Positions 9,034 to 17,489 of a stretch of 49,947 bases of DNA are shown in pieces; positions within the stretch are counted from its first letter, which is position 1, and the number at the start of each line of letters is the position of its first letter. The position numbers and the translations under genes are program-made. The DNA is from Epsilonproteobacteria bacterium UBA6211 (GTDB taxonomy: Bacteria; Campylobacterota; Campylobacteria; Campylobacterales; Arcobacteraceae). The notes below the pieces were generated by a model. That model was not told where the DNA came from, ran no database searches, and was given only the letters and a program-made list of their open reading frames with translations. The stretch lies in the NCBI GenBank assembly GCA_002421845.1, contig DISL01000055.1, positions 1 to 49,947 on the forward strand, written 5' to 3'.

Positions 9034-10629
9034 CTATTTTTTAATATCCGATAAAATATCAAACTCTTTTTTATATTCTTTAGTTTCAACTTCAAATAGT
9101 CCAAGCAGTGTATGAAATAAATAGTCATGATTATATTCTTTGTTCAAACTAGCTTTTAATTTATTAGTATCCAACTCTGAAGATATTTTACTACCAAACC
9201 AAAATATAGCTGGGATGTGTTTTTGATTTTGAGGTGCTATCATATATGGCAATCCATGCAAATATATATTATTCTCACCGAGTGATTCTCCATGGTCACT
9301 CATATATACCATAGCTGTCTCAAAGTCATCATTCTTTTTTAATAAATCTATAACTTTTGATAAAAAATAATCGGTATACAAAATAGCATTGTCATATGAA
9401 TTGCTTATTTCTTCTTTTGAACAATTCTCAAGTTGATTGTCTTCGCATAATGGAGTAAATTTTTCAAACTCTTTAGGATATCTTTTATAATAAGCAGGCC
9501 CGTGATTTCCCATTTGATGCAATACTATCAAAATATCACCTTCTTTATGTGAGTCTATATATTCTTGAAGACCTATAAGCATCCCCTCATCTCTACATTC
9601 AACATCACACATAGTATTAAGTTTTGGTGATTTGTAATCTTCATATTCAACTCTTAGTGCAACACCTTTTGAATCAGAATTATTGTCTCTCCAAAGTATA
9701 CTAATACCAGATTTTTTTAAAATATCAATGGCATTTTCTGTATATTTTGCTTTTTGATCTTCATAATCATTTCTACCGTAAATAGAGAACATACAAGGAA
9801 CACTTATAGCTGTAGCTGTACCGCAAGAATACATTTGAGTAAAATTGTATATATTTTCTTCCAAAAGCAAAGGATTTGTATTTTTTTCATAACCATTAAG
9901 TTCAAATCTATCAGCCCTTGCTGCTTCTCCTACAACCATTATAATTAGCTCTCTATCTTCATCATGCATATCTTCTTCAACAATTTTAGCATCATTAGCA
10001 ATTGATTTTAGAATTGGAGTTGTTTTGAAGTATGTTCTTTTGATATATTTTTGAAAACTATACATATAAAATGTAGGATTTGCATAAGTTCTGAGCTCCT
10101 TATACTCCCTAAAAAAAGAAGTATAATGACCACCGAGCATTAACACTGTCATGACGATAATACCAAAACTAAGCAAGGCAGACTTTAATTTTGAAAAAGC
10201 TTCATTTTTAAAAGTGTCATAAGATATTTTTGTTCTTAATACTATGATTGATGGTAGGATACCTAAAAATAGGAAATACAAAACCATTTTTAAGGTCAAT
10301 AAATCCATACTCTCTTTTATGTTTGTCTCAAGCATATTTTGAATCATATTATGATCTACCACAACACTATAACTATTCATAAAATAAGCCACTAAAGAAG
10401 AAACCATCAATATTAGTATAATAAATGGTTTTGTCGTATATTTTGAACTAAAAACAAGTAAAACTATATTTACAAACAAAATAAAATTTATAACAAGAGT
10501 AACCATAAACAGTATATTTGATAAACCGTCCAATGGGAAAAACTCCAAAGTTTTTGAGAAAAAAGTAAAATTACCAGTAGCTACTAAAAATATTGATGCT
10601 AGTAGTATTATCTTAGTCTGTTTTGTCAT
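9034..10629 (-). CDS. eptA: Lipid A phosphoethanolamine transferase, EptA/MCR-like
   Basis: Transfers phosphoethanolamine from phosphatidylethanolamine to lipid A or core on the periplasmic face. Five membrane helices (about 8-170) precede a sulfatase-fold domain. The catalytic features are VVGEAARADRF (metal-binding Glu), SCGTATAISVPCMF (nucleophilic Thr, about 271), SDHGESLGENNIYLHG, and HQMGNHGPAYY. The frame opens with TTG at 10632, but the ATG at 10629 is better placed behind AAGGAA. Such modification usually lowers susceptibility to cationic peptides and polymyxins; the exact acceptor cannot be read from sequence. It converges with dgkA, and the two-component genes lie upstream. Confidence 0.88.
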   Translation of the reverse strand: MTKQTKIILLASIFLVATGNFTFFSKTLEFFPLDGLSNILFMVTLVINFILFVNIVLLVFSSKYTTKPFIILILMVSSLVAYFMNSYSVVVDHNMIQNMLETNIKESMDLLTLKMVLYFLFLGILPSIIVLRTKISYDTFKNEAFSKLKSALLSFGIIVMTVLMLGGHYTSFFREYKELRTYANPTFYMYSFQKYIKRTYFKTTPILKSIANDAKIVEEDMHDEDRELIIMVVGEAARADRFELNGYEKNTNPLLLEENIYNFTQMYSCGTATAISVPCMFSIYGRNDYEDQKAKYTENAIDILKKSGISILWRDNNSDSKGVALRVEYEDYKSPKLNTMCDVECRDEGMLIGLQEYIDSHKEGDILIVLHQMGNHGPAYYKRYPKEFEKFTPLCEDNQLENCSKEEISNSYDNAILYTDYFLSKVIDLLKKNDDFETAMVYMSDHGESLGENNIYLHGLPYMIAPQNQKHIPAIFWFGSKISSELDTNKLKASLNKEYNHDYLFHTLLGLFEVETKEYKKEFDILSDIKK

Positions 10630-10634
10630 CAAGT

Positions 10635-10680
10635 TCCTTAGTATTTCTAAATTACCAAGGAATTCTACAAGTTTATTATG
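10635..10680 (-). promoter_or_regulatory. 46-nt shared upstream element, copy 2 (eptA)
   Basis: The second copy of the element at 8576-8621, with four substitutions. It again begins with a CATAAT-type hexamer and ends at the ribosome site of the gene. Conservation at a non-coding position before two unrelated genes argues for a shared regulatory site or promoter. Confidence 0.6.
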
Positions 10681-10696
10681 AATTTAGGATGAATCG

Positions 10697-12082
10697 TTAG
10701 TGGTTAAAAAAAAGTGTAAAAGCTGTTTTTATTTTTAATTCACTTTCAACTTTTATATCAAGATTGTGTATATCCAAAATAGTTTTTACCAAAGAAAGAC
10801 CTAGCCCGTTTCCGCTTGAGTTACTTCTTGCCCTATCTACCCGATAAAATCTATCAAATATTTTGTCTATCTCATCTTTTTCTATACCTATCCCGAAATC
10901 TTCTACGACAAGCCTATCTGACTTTAAATATATATTTACGACTCCCCCGTGGTGTGAGTATTTTACGGCATTATCTATCAAATTCAATATTGCGATTTTA
11001 AGCAATGTATGGTTACCCGTGATGGTTACTGCTTGTTTTTCAATAAGATTTATCTTAACATCTCTAGAATTTGCAAAACTTTGCTTTTCGTTTATTGCTT
11101 CTTCTACTATATCATCCACATAAATATCTTCAAACCGTTTTTTTATATCTTCCATATTATTAGTAGAAAGGAACAATATCTTTTCGATAGTATCTTGCAA
11201 AGTATCAACTTCTCCATGTACGATATTTAAGATTTTCATATACTCTTCTTGCGTTCTTACCTTTCTAAGACCTAGTTCAACTTCACCTTTTATTACGGTA
11301 AGCGGAGTTTTTAGCTCATGGGAAGCATTTTGACCGAACTCTTTTACGTTTTTATATGATGTTTGAAGGCTATCTATTAGCTTATTGAAAGTATCGATAA
11401 GCTCATCTATTTCGACAGCGACACCTGTTTTTTGTATTTGGTATTTTTGCCCGTCTATTTTTATATTTCTCACCTCATCTAATACAAGTTTTGTTTCATT
11501 TAAAGATTTGGAAATGATAACATACACGACCCATAGAATAATCCCTAGTAGCGTACTAAACCCTATCCACAAAGCTATTTCCATATTTTTTATATAAGCA
11601 TTGTGTTTTTTAAATGGGATTGAACATTGTAAGACTATCAAATAATCATTTGTTTTTTTTGCTACCAAATACGCTGATTTTATTTTTTGCTGTGTTAATG
11701 ATTTATTTACCTGTGTAGTATAAAAAATCTCATCCTCACTAAAACTAGAAATTTCAACATCAAAATTCAATGTTTTATTTCCCAAATCATATGATTTCTC
11801 CAATATCTCTACTTTATTATTCTCTATCTTCGCCACTTGCGTATAAAGTATCTCTATATCAAATTCTTTTTTTACATCTTCAAGTTCATCGCCGTAAAGT
11901 TTATCATCTTCATACTCATATCTCAAATCTTTGATTGCAGTTGCAAGTACCGATTCTATAGATTTTGTATGATTTTGTTTCAAAGAATCTATAAAAAGCC
12001 ATCCAAATATATAAAATACCACAAATAAAAATACGAAAAGCCCGCTCATCAATCTAAATTTTAAATTCTTAAATATTTTCAT
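10697..12082 (-). CDS. Sensor histidine kinase, OmpR-system type (possible PmrB analogue)
   Basis: A 461-residue membrane kinase. Helix 1 is at about 11-33, a periplasmic sensor spans about 34-166, and helix 2 is at about 167-190. A HAMP-like linker follows, then HisKA with phospho-acceptor His255 (NASHELKTPLTV) and an HATPase domain with NLIDNAVKYS (N box), DFGIGI, FDRFYR and GNGLGLSLV. It overlaps its response regulator by 14 nt. Its place directly upstream of the eptA/dgkA pair suggests an envelope-stress role like PmrB. That is inference from context; the sensor region has no recognised motif. Confidence 0.88.
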   Translation of the reverse strand: MKIFKNLKFRLMSGLFVFLFVVFYIFGWLFIDSLKQNHTKSIESVLATAIKDLRYEYEDDKLYGDELEDVKKEFDIEILYTQVAKIENNKVEILEKSYDLGNKTLNFDVEISSFSEDEIFYTTQVNKSLTQQKIKSAYLVAKKTNDYLIVLQCSIPFKKHNAYIKNMEIALWIGFSTLLGIILWVVYVIISKSLNETKLVLDEVRNIKIDGQKYQIQKTGVAVEIDELIDTFNKLIDSLQTSYKNVKEFGQNASHELKTPLTVIKGEVELGLRKVRTQEEYMKILNIVHGEVDTLQDTIEKILFLSTNNMEDIKKRFEDIYVDDIVEEAINEKQSFANSRDVKINLIEKQAVTITGNHTLLKIAILNLIDNAVKYSHHGGVVNIYLKSDRLVVEDFGIGIEKDEIDKIFDRFYRVDRARSNSSGNGLGLSLVKTILDIHNLDIKVESELKIKTAFTLFFNH

Positions 12083-12743
12083 TGCTAACCTTAAATCCTA
12101 AATTACGATAAGTTTTGATAATCTTTAAATCATAATTTTTATCTATTTTTGTTCTAAGTCTGTAAATATAGACATTCAAAACATTACTATTTGCTTCGTC
12201 GTTTAGAGTTTGAATACTATTTTTTAGGGTATCTTCACTTACTATAATATTTTGGTTTCTCATAAGATACTCCAGTATTCCATACTCTTTTGCCGTTAGA
12301 TTTATCTTATTCCCGGATCGTGTTACTACTTTTGTGGTTAAATTTAGTTCCAAATCAGCAACTTTTAGGATATTGTCTATTTGGTTTTTTTTGCGGAGTT
12401 GTACTTTTATTCTTGCAATAAGTTCATCAAAACTAAAAGGCTTGGTAAGATAATCATCTGCCCCTAAGTTCAAAAAAGCGACTTTGTCTTCTATTGCACT
12501 TTTGGCACTTAACATTATTATGGGAGTGGATATTTTATTAGCTCTTAAATGTTTGCAGACTTCATAGCCGTCTTTGGAAGGGAGCATAATATCAAGGATA
12601 ATCAAATCATATTCGTTTACACTAGCAAGATATATAGCCTTTTCACCGTCATGACTTACATCGACGTAGTAGTACTCTTCTTCAAGTCCTTTTTTCAAAA
12701 AAGAGGCTATTTTTATATCATCTTCCACAAGTAAAAACTTCAT
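12069..12743 (-). CDS. OmpR-family response regulator (possible PmrA analogue)
   Basis: 224 residues: a receiver domain with acidic pocket EDD (7-9), phospho-acceptor Asp51 (LIILDIMLP) and Lys in LTKPFSFDEL, followed by a winged-helix DNA-binding domain ending VYIYRLRTKID and TYRNLGFKV. The open frame reaches 12815, but the ATG at 12743 follows GGGGAG and begins MKFLLVEDD, the canonical receiver start. It is the partner of the kinase immediately downstream. Likely targets are the neighbouring eptA and ABC operons. Confidence 0.9.
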   Translation of the reverse strand: MKFLLVEDDIKIASFLKKGLEEEYYYVDVSHDGEKAIYLASVNEYDLIILDIMLPSKDGYEVCKHLRANKISTPIIMLSAKSAIEDKVAFLNLGADDYLTKPFSFDELIARIKVQLRKKNQIDNILKVADLELNLTTKVVTRSGNKINLTAKEYGILEYLMRNQNIIVSEDTLKNSIQTLNDEANSNVLNVYIYRLRTKIDKNYDLKIIKTYRNLGFKVSNENI

Positions 12744-12907
12744 ATACCGCTCCCCAAAACTATTTCTATAATTATCCCACAGTTTTATGAAATGAGTATG
12801 AAATAGACTCCACACTTTTGTAATTATTGAGATTTTGATAATTTTAGATATTTAATTGTACTGGAATATTCTTTAAGTATTTAAGATGAAGTTATAGAGA
12901 ACATGGA

Positions 12908-12931
12908 TGAAACCTACTAAGACGTAGATTT
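12908..12931. other. Imperfect hairpin between an orphan gene and the response regulator
   Basis: GAAACCTAC and GTAGATTTC pair with one mismatch around a six-base loop. There is no adjacent T-run, so it is not a classic terminator. CTTTAAG/TTAAGA half-sites at 12871-12885 lie next to it and may belong to the response-regulator promoter. Confidence 0.3.
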
Positions 12932-12946
12932 CAACCGAATATTTGC

Positions 12947-13354
12947 TTAGCTATTTTTTATACTCTCAAGATTTTCCATAGCTACATCCCACCCTGTACT
13001 CGTTCCATAGTCCCCTTTAAGTGTTTGATTGTAAATAGTTTGACTTCCCAATACCGGTACATCGACAATAATTCTAACATGTACTGAAGCTTTAGAATCG
13101 CTCTTATTAAATTCACTAATACTAACTACTACTCTAGGTGATTGATTGACCACTTTTTCTTCATTACCGGTAATCACGATAGGACCTCCGTGTACTTGTC
13201 CACTTTTAACACCGCTAAAACTAGAATCATAGCTTAAGCCTATATTGCCGTCACCCATATTCAATAATTGCAATGTAGTGCTAACTTTCTCCGATACTGG
13301 AAATGCACCGTAACTGTGCGATTCACCTTTTGAATCAATAACTGTAAATGCCAT
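12947..13354 (-). CDS. Hypothetical 135-residue protein
   Basis: I do not recognise this protein. It has no signal peptide, no membrane helix and no cysteine. It is rich in Ser, Gly and Val with alternating hydrophobic residues, suggesting a beta-sandwich. Notable segments are GPIVITGNEEKVV, SPRVVVSISEFNKSD and ASVHVRIIVDVPV. The start has a good AAGGAGA ribosome site. It stands alone, downstream of a region with an OmpR-type direct repeat (13480-13501). Confidence 0.65.
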   Translation of the reverse strand: MAFTVIDSKGESHSYGAFPVSEKVSTTLQLLNMGDGNIGLSYDSSFSGVKSGQVHGGPIVITGNEEKVVNQSPRVVVSISEFNKSDSKASVHVRIIVDVPVLGSQTIYNQTLKGDYGTSTGWDVAMENLESIKNS

Positions 13355-13479
13355 AATCTTCTCCTTGAGTGAAATATTCCGACTATTAAGGTTTTTCGGT
13401 AAATACCTTGTTTCTTAAACGGTTTAACAACTCCGATTAAGTAAGTTTAGTACTCTAGCGTTTGAAAAGTGTTTGATGA

Positions 13480-13501
13480 GACTTAAATATGACTTAAAGT
13501 A
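13480..13501. promoter_or_regulatory. 11-nt-period direct repeat, OmpR-type site
   Basis: GACTTAAATAT is followed at once by GACTTAAAGTA. This gives CTTAAA half-sites spaced by five bases, the architecture of PmrA/OmpR-family boxes. It lies about 125 nt upstream of the orphan gene's start and close to an OmpR-family regulator gene. Confidence 0.4.
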
Positions 13502-13702
13502 CTAAAATTTATAAAATATTTTCTAAAAATACAAAAGAGATTATAGTTCAAGTTTTTGGATGTAATATCTGATTGTATGCCAAAAGATAAGTAATCCCAT
13601 ACCTTATTTTATCCATTTACAAGTATCTATATGCTATTCTTTGTGATTCTAAGACTTATGGAATTAATAAACAATAAATATATTTAAAACAAGTAAAGAG
13701 CC

Positions 13703-13905
13703 ATGACAAAAGAAAATCACATAGAACAAAATTTTATAGCCAAACTTCAAGAGCTAAAATATACATAAGTACCGCTAAAGATGAGAAAATCATAGACTTA
13801 AAAAAAGAGCATGAAAAGCTCCGAGAGCTAGAGAAAGATATAGTGAAATATACCAAAGAGCATAATGAGTTTCTCAAAGAGTTGGGTCTGGATTTATTGC
13901 CATAG
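13703..13905 (+). pseudogene. Scar of a type I restriction-modification locus
   Basis: An ATG at 13703 opens a 21-codon frame, MTKENHIEQNFIAKLQELKY, which looks like the N-terminus of HsdR proteins. It then hits a stop. In another frame, 13765-13905 encodes about 46 residues (ISTAKDEKIIDLKKEH... to FLKELGLDLLP) like a C-terminal coiled-coil tail of an Hsd subunit, probably HsdM. Head and tail abut with everything between lost, as expected from one large deletion. Family recognition is from memory and short. Confidence 0.4.
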
Positions 13906-14023
13906 AATCAAGATTTTTGTATTGAAGTTATCCTGACTTTCTCATTTTCATAAGATTAGACTTTTATTTTAGTTATGATACAATCAATTCATTAGTCAAA
14001 GAATAATTTATAAAGAAGAATAT

Positions 14024-15721
14024 ATGAAATTAATAGTGTTGTTTATGTCACTTTTTTCATTTTTGTATGCAATTCCGACGGTCAATATAGATTCAGACAA
14101 ATTTAGTATTAAAGATTTTGAATTGGGGTATTTTATTGACAATACCGATTCATTGACATTTGAAGATATTTTGTCTAAGCCTTTTGTTCAGGGGAAGAGT
14201 AGCAATTCTTTAGGGATAAATGTTAAAAATACTTGGATTCAAATAAAAGTACTTAATCGAAGCACACAACAACAAACTCTTTTTTTGCATCAAGATTTAG
14301 CATTTAGATTTATTTCTTTGGAGTATTTTGAAGTAAACAGTGATAATGCACTTATAAAACGACAACTTATTGAACCATTTGGTGATTTAGCAAAAGAACA
14401 ACTCAATGGTTCTGATAGCATTTTTCAATTTACTCTTAATCCAAGCGAAACCAAAACAATATATGTGCATCAAAAAACTCATGCGTACCATTTTTTTAAT
14501 TTTTTTATATTTTCATTCAAGGAGTCTATGGGATACTTAATATCTCAAAAAGTAGATGCAATTTTAATAGTTGGCTTACTTTTGGCTTTGGCGATATACA
14601 ATTTATTTATTTTTATCTCTTCTCGTTATAGAGAGTATTTGTATTACTCATTGTATCTTATTTCCTCAACGCTGTGGATATTTTATGTTTATGGTTCAAT
14701 GGCACACTATCTTCATATATATGGTGAGATTCCTTTGAGGTTTAACTTTGGAATAATGTTAGCACCGATTTTTTTAGCACTTTTTATTCAAACTGTTTTT
14801 AAAACCAAGGTACAATATAAATTCGAGCATACTTTGCTAAATAGTATTATATTTGTAGCATTAGTAAACTTTATATATGGAGTTATAGACTTTAAGAGTG
14901 CATTAGAACTTCTCTCTTTATCTCTTACTTATGCTCTTATTATTTTTATGTGGATTGCTATTAGTATATACAAAAAAGGCGATAAACTAATAAAGATATT
15001 TTTATTAGCCCATACATTTTATTTATTCTTTAGTGTGTATGCACTTTTATATTATAAAGGTTTTGTTAGTGCAAATTATATTTCAGCTCATGGAACAGGC
15101 ATAGGCTTGATTATTGAAGCATTGTTACTTTCTTATTTAGTTTCTTATAAATTTAAAATAATGGAGCAAGAAAGAGAAGAAGAGATAATAAAACAAACCG
15201 AACTAAAAGTTTTAGCATTTACTGATTCTTTGACTAAGCTATATAACAGAAGATATTTAACTCAGATGTCAGAACAAATATTAGCTCTTTCAAGAAGAGA
15301 GAAAAAAGAGGTATCTATTATTATTCTTGATATTGATAAATTTAAGAATGTAAATGATACCTATGGTCACCAATTTGGGGATGAAGTTTTGGTTGTTTTA
15401 TCACATCTTCTAGGTGAGAACCAAAGAGAAAGTGATGTGCTTTGTAGATATGGTGGCGAAGAATTTGTTATACTTTTACCAAATACATCACTTGAAAATG
15501 CAATCGATATAGCTCAAAAAATTCGAATGAAAGTAGAATCTTTAAGTGTTCCTATAGACTCAAAGCAAATATTTTCATTTACTATAAGTTTAGGTGTAGC
15601 GGATATTGATGTGTCAAATGAAAAGGATATACAAAGTGCTTTAATACGAGCAGATAAAGCTCTTTATAAAGCTAAGGAAACAGGTCGCAATAAAGTTTGC
15701 TTCGAGCCTATAAATATATAA
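14024..15721 (+). CDS. Membrane diguanylate cyclase with 7TMR-DISM sensor
   Basis: Makes cyclic di-GMP. A signal peptide (MKLIVLFMSLFSFLYA) is followed by a periplasmic DISM-type beta domain (about 20-165), seven membrane helices (about 180-380), a short coiled coil and a GGDEF domain (about 395-560). The active site is GGEEF (477-481). An inhibitory I-site RxxD (RESD, 468-471) sits five residues upstream, so product feedback is likely. The 7TMR-DISM domain usually senses carbohydrates or other small ligands. The gene is monocistronic, ends just before a bidirectional terminator, and opposes the HD-GYP phosphodiesterase in this window in function. Confidence 0.92.
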   Translation: MKLIVLFMSLFSFLYAIPTVNIDSDKFSIKDFELGYFIDNTDSLTFEDILSKPFVQGKSSNSLGINVKNTWIQIKVLNRSTQQQTLFLHQDLAFRFISLEYFEVNSDNALIKRQLIEPFGDLAKEQLNGSDSIFQFTLNPSETKTIYVHQKTHAYHFFNFFIFSFKESMGYLISQKVDAILIVGLLLALAIYNLFIFISSRYREYLYYSLYLISSTLWIFYVYGSMAHYLHIYGEIPLRFNFGIMLAPIFLALFIQTVFKTKVQYKFEHTLLNSIIFVALVNFIYGVIDFKSALELLSLSLTYALIIFMWIAISIYKKGDKLIKIFLLAHTFYLFFSVYALLYYKGFVSANYISAHGTGIGLIIEALLLSYLVSYKFKIMEQEREEEIIKQTELKVLAFTDSLTKLYNRRYLTQMSEQILALSRREKKEVSIIILDIDKFKNVNDTYGHQFGDEVLVVLSHLLGENQRESDVLCRYGGEEFVILLPNTSLENAIDIAQKIRMKVESLSVPIDSKQIFSFTISLGVADIDVSNEKDIQSALIRADKALYKAKETGRNKVCFEPINI

Positions 15722-15766
15722 CTTTATAATCTATAATTTCTTCAGTAAAAAGAAAAAGTATGAAAT

Positions 15767-15791
15767 AAAAGAGTCTTACTTAGACTCTTTT
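15767..15791. terminator. Bidirectional terminator between the GGDEF gene and carA
   Basis: A perfect nine-base stem (AAAAGAGTC / GACTCTTTT) with a seven-base loop. T-rich sequence follows in both directions. The last codons and stop of carA lie inside the hairpin, so it terminates both convergent transcripts. Confidence 0.8.
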
Positions 15792-16903
15792 ACCATATCG
15801 GCAAACTCACCGAAAACATATTTACTTTCGTGTGGTCCCGGACTAGCTTCAGGGTGGTGTTGTACGGAAAATATCGGTTTATTTTTGTATTTTACACCCT
15901 CTATAGTGTTGTCAAATAGATTGATATGTGTAATATCGGCGATTTCATCTATATTATCAGGTACGCTATAGTTGTGGTTTTGTGCAGTTATCTCTACTAC
16001 ACCTTTATTTGCTACAGGGTGGTTACCGCCGTGTTGTCCGAATTTAAGCTTGTACGTATCATACCCGTGAGCAATACTTAGCATTTGATGCCCTAGACAA
16101 ATAGCAAATATCGGTATATTTTTATCAAGTAGTTTTTTAACTTCCGCTACTTCTGCAGTTAATGTAAGTGGATCCCCTGGACCGTTACTCAAAAACACTC
16201 CACCTATTTCACCCGCTTCAAATCTAGCTATCAAATCATCACCGCTAAAAGTAGATGGGATTACTTCTACTTCAAGACCGCTTTCTACAAGCTCGTTTAG
16301 GATATTTCTTTTTACTCCGAAATCAAGAACAACTACTTTTTTGTTGCTCATCATCGCAGGTTTATATGCAAGTTTTACAGGATCCCACGCACCGCTTTTA
16401 TGTACATAAGCCTCTTTTGTACTAACTATCTTAATATAGTTAATATCTTCTATTCTTGGACTCTCTTGTAGTTTTTTTGCAAGTTCTTCTTTTGAGCTTA
16501 TTTCCGTAGATGCTATCATCATCATAGCACCGGTTTCACGCAATGTTTTTGTAAGATGTCTTGTATCTATATCACAAATACCTATTATATTTTGAGATTT
16601 TAACATATTAGCCAAAGAATCTTCAGCTCTAAAGTTTGAATACTCTTCATTATAAGCTCTTACGATTACTCCGCTACAATAAGGTTTTGGATGTTCGTTA
16701 TCATCTTTATTTACACCTACGTTGCCGATTTCCGGCATAGTAAATGTTATAAACTGCCCTGCATAACTTGGGTCTGTAATGATTTCTTGATAACCGGTAA
16801 GCGATGTATTAAATACTATTTCCCCTACACTTGTTCCACTTGCACCAAATGAATTTGCCTCAAAAAACATCCCATTTTCTAAATATAACCAAACTTTTTG
16901 CAT
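15776..16903 (-). CDS. carA: Carbamoyl-phosphate synthase small subunit
   Basis: The glutaminase subunit that feeds ammonia to CarB for arginine and pyrimidine synthesis. The N-terminal domain begins VWLYLENGMFFEANSFGA. The class I amidotransferase domain has the nucleophile Cys in FAICLGHQML and the His/Glu pair in VQHHPEASPGP. Length (375) is typical. ATGs exist at 16909 and 16903; AAAGGA abuts the first, so the second, six bases farther on, is the better start. carB is not adjacent. It is last in the operon aminotransferase-hisZ-purA-DUF507-carA. Confidence 0.96.
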   Translation of the reverse strand: MQKVWLYLENGMFFEANSFGASGTSVGEIVFNTSLTGYQEIITDPSYAGQFITFTMPEIGNVGVNKDDNEHPKPYCSGVIVRAYNEEYSNFRAEDSLANMLKSQNIIGICDIDTRHLTKTLRETGAMMMIASTEISSKEELAKKLQESPRIEDINYIKIVSTKEAYVHKSGAWDPVKLAYKPAMMSNKKVVVLDFGVKRNILNELVESGLEVEVIPSTFSGDDLIARFEAGEIGGVFLSNGPGDPLTLTAEVAEVKKLLDKNIPIFAICLGHQMLSIAHGYDTYKLKFGQHGGNHPVANKGVVEITAQNHNYSVPDNIDEIADITHINLFDNTIEGVKYKNKPIFSVQHHPEASPGPHESKYVFGEFADMVKESK

Positions 16904-16916
16904 ATTCATTCCTTTC

Positions 16917-17468
16917 TTATAATAATCCTCTTTTCCCTAGCTCTTCTTCATACAATCTATTGTACACCAACTGATAATCTTCACTACCAGGAACTAACTT
17001 TCTTTTATAATTCTTGATTTTCTCAAAAACCGACTTATCGGCATCTTCAAAACCTTTTACAAACTCTTCAAAAGAACCTACGATAACATTTTTAACTTGA
17101 TTATCACTTACCGTAAAGTGTATAAAATCCTCTTCCCATAAGAAATCTATAATTTTATGAGCTATATCGCTAAATCTATCTTCAATGCTCAAAATAACAC
17201 CATGCTCGTTTGCAAGTCTTTTTTTAGCCATCCAAAACAGTTGTTTATAATCAGCTTGATAAAACTCTATATCACCCTCTTTTTTCTCTAAAAGTTTATT
17301 CACTTTTTCATCAAGGGCGTTTTCATTCTCTATATCTTCGTCAATAATTCTTTCAATCTCTTCTATTATGCTATCTTTATCTTTTCTTACTTCAATAAAA
17401 TCACATCTCAATAAATCCCTAGCAATCTTTTGCGATATGTATGGTGTGTGCTGTAGCTTTATTTTCAT
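16917..17468 (-). CDS. DUF507 family protein
   Basis: A 183-residue acidic and basic, largely helical protein of the DUF507 family, typical of Campylobacterota and some Aquificae. It has two similar halves, each starting with a small helical block (PYISQKIARDLLRCDFIEV and LANEHGVILSIEDRFSDIAHKI). Function is unknown. The ATG at 17468 follows AAGGGG; a TTG one codon earlier is not needed. It lies between purA and carA, 14-22 nt from each, so it is co-transcribed with nucleotide and arginine genes. Confidence 0.85.
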   Translation of the reverse strand: MKIKLQHTPYISQKIARDLLRCDFIEVRKDKDSIIEEIERIIDEDIENENALDEKVNKLLEKKEGDIEFYQADYKQLFWMAKKRLANEHGVILSIEDRFSDIAHKIIDFLWEEDFIHFTVSDNQVKNVIVGSFEEFVKGFEDADKSVFEKIKNYKRKLVPGSEDYQLVYNRLYEEELGKRGLL

Positions 17469-17489
17469 CAAAACCCCTTTTTTAACTTA

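Larger units (their letters stand above)
13355..14023. other. 669-nt intergenic region
   Basis: Contains the upstream region of the orphan gene, with a palindrome TTAAAC-G-GTTTAA at 13415-13427 and a GACTTAAA direct repeat at 13480-13501. It also holds a restriction-modification scar (13703-13905) and the diguanylate cyclase promoter, with a TATGAT -10-like box at 13974-13979. No intact gene was found. Confidence 0.6.
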
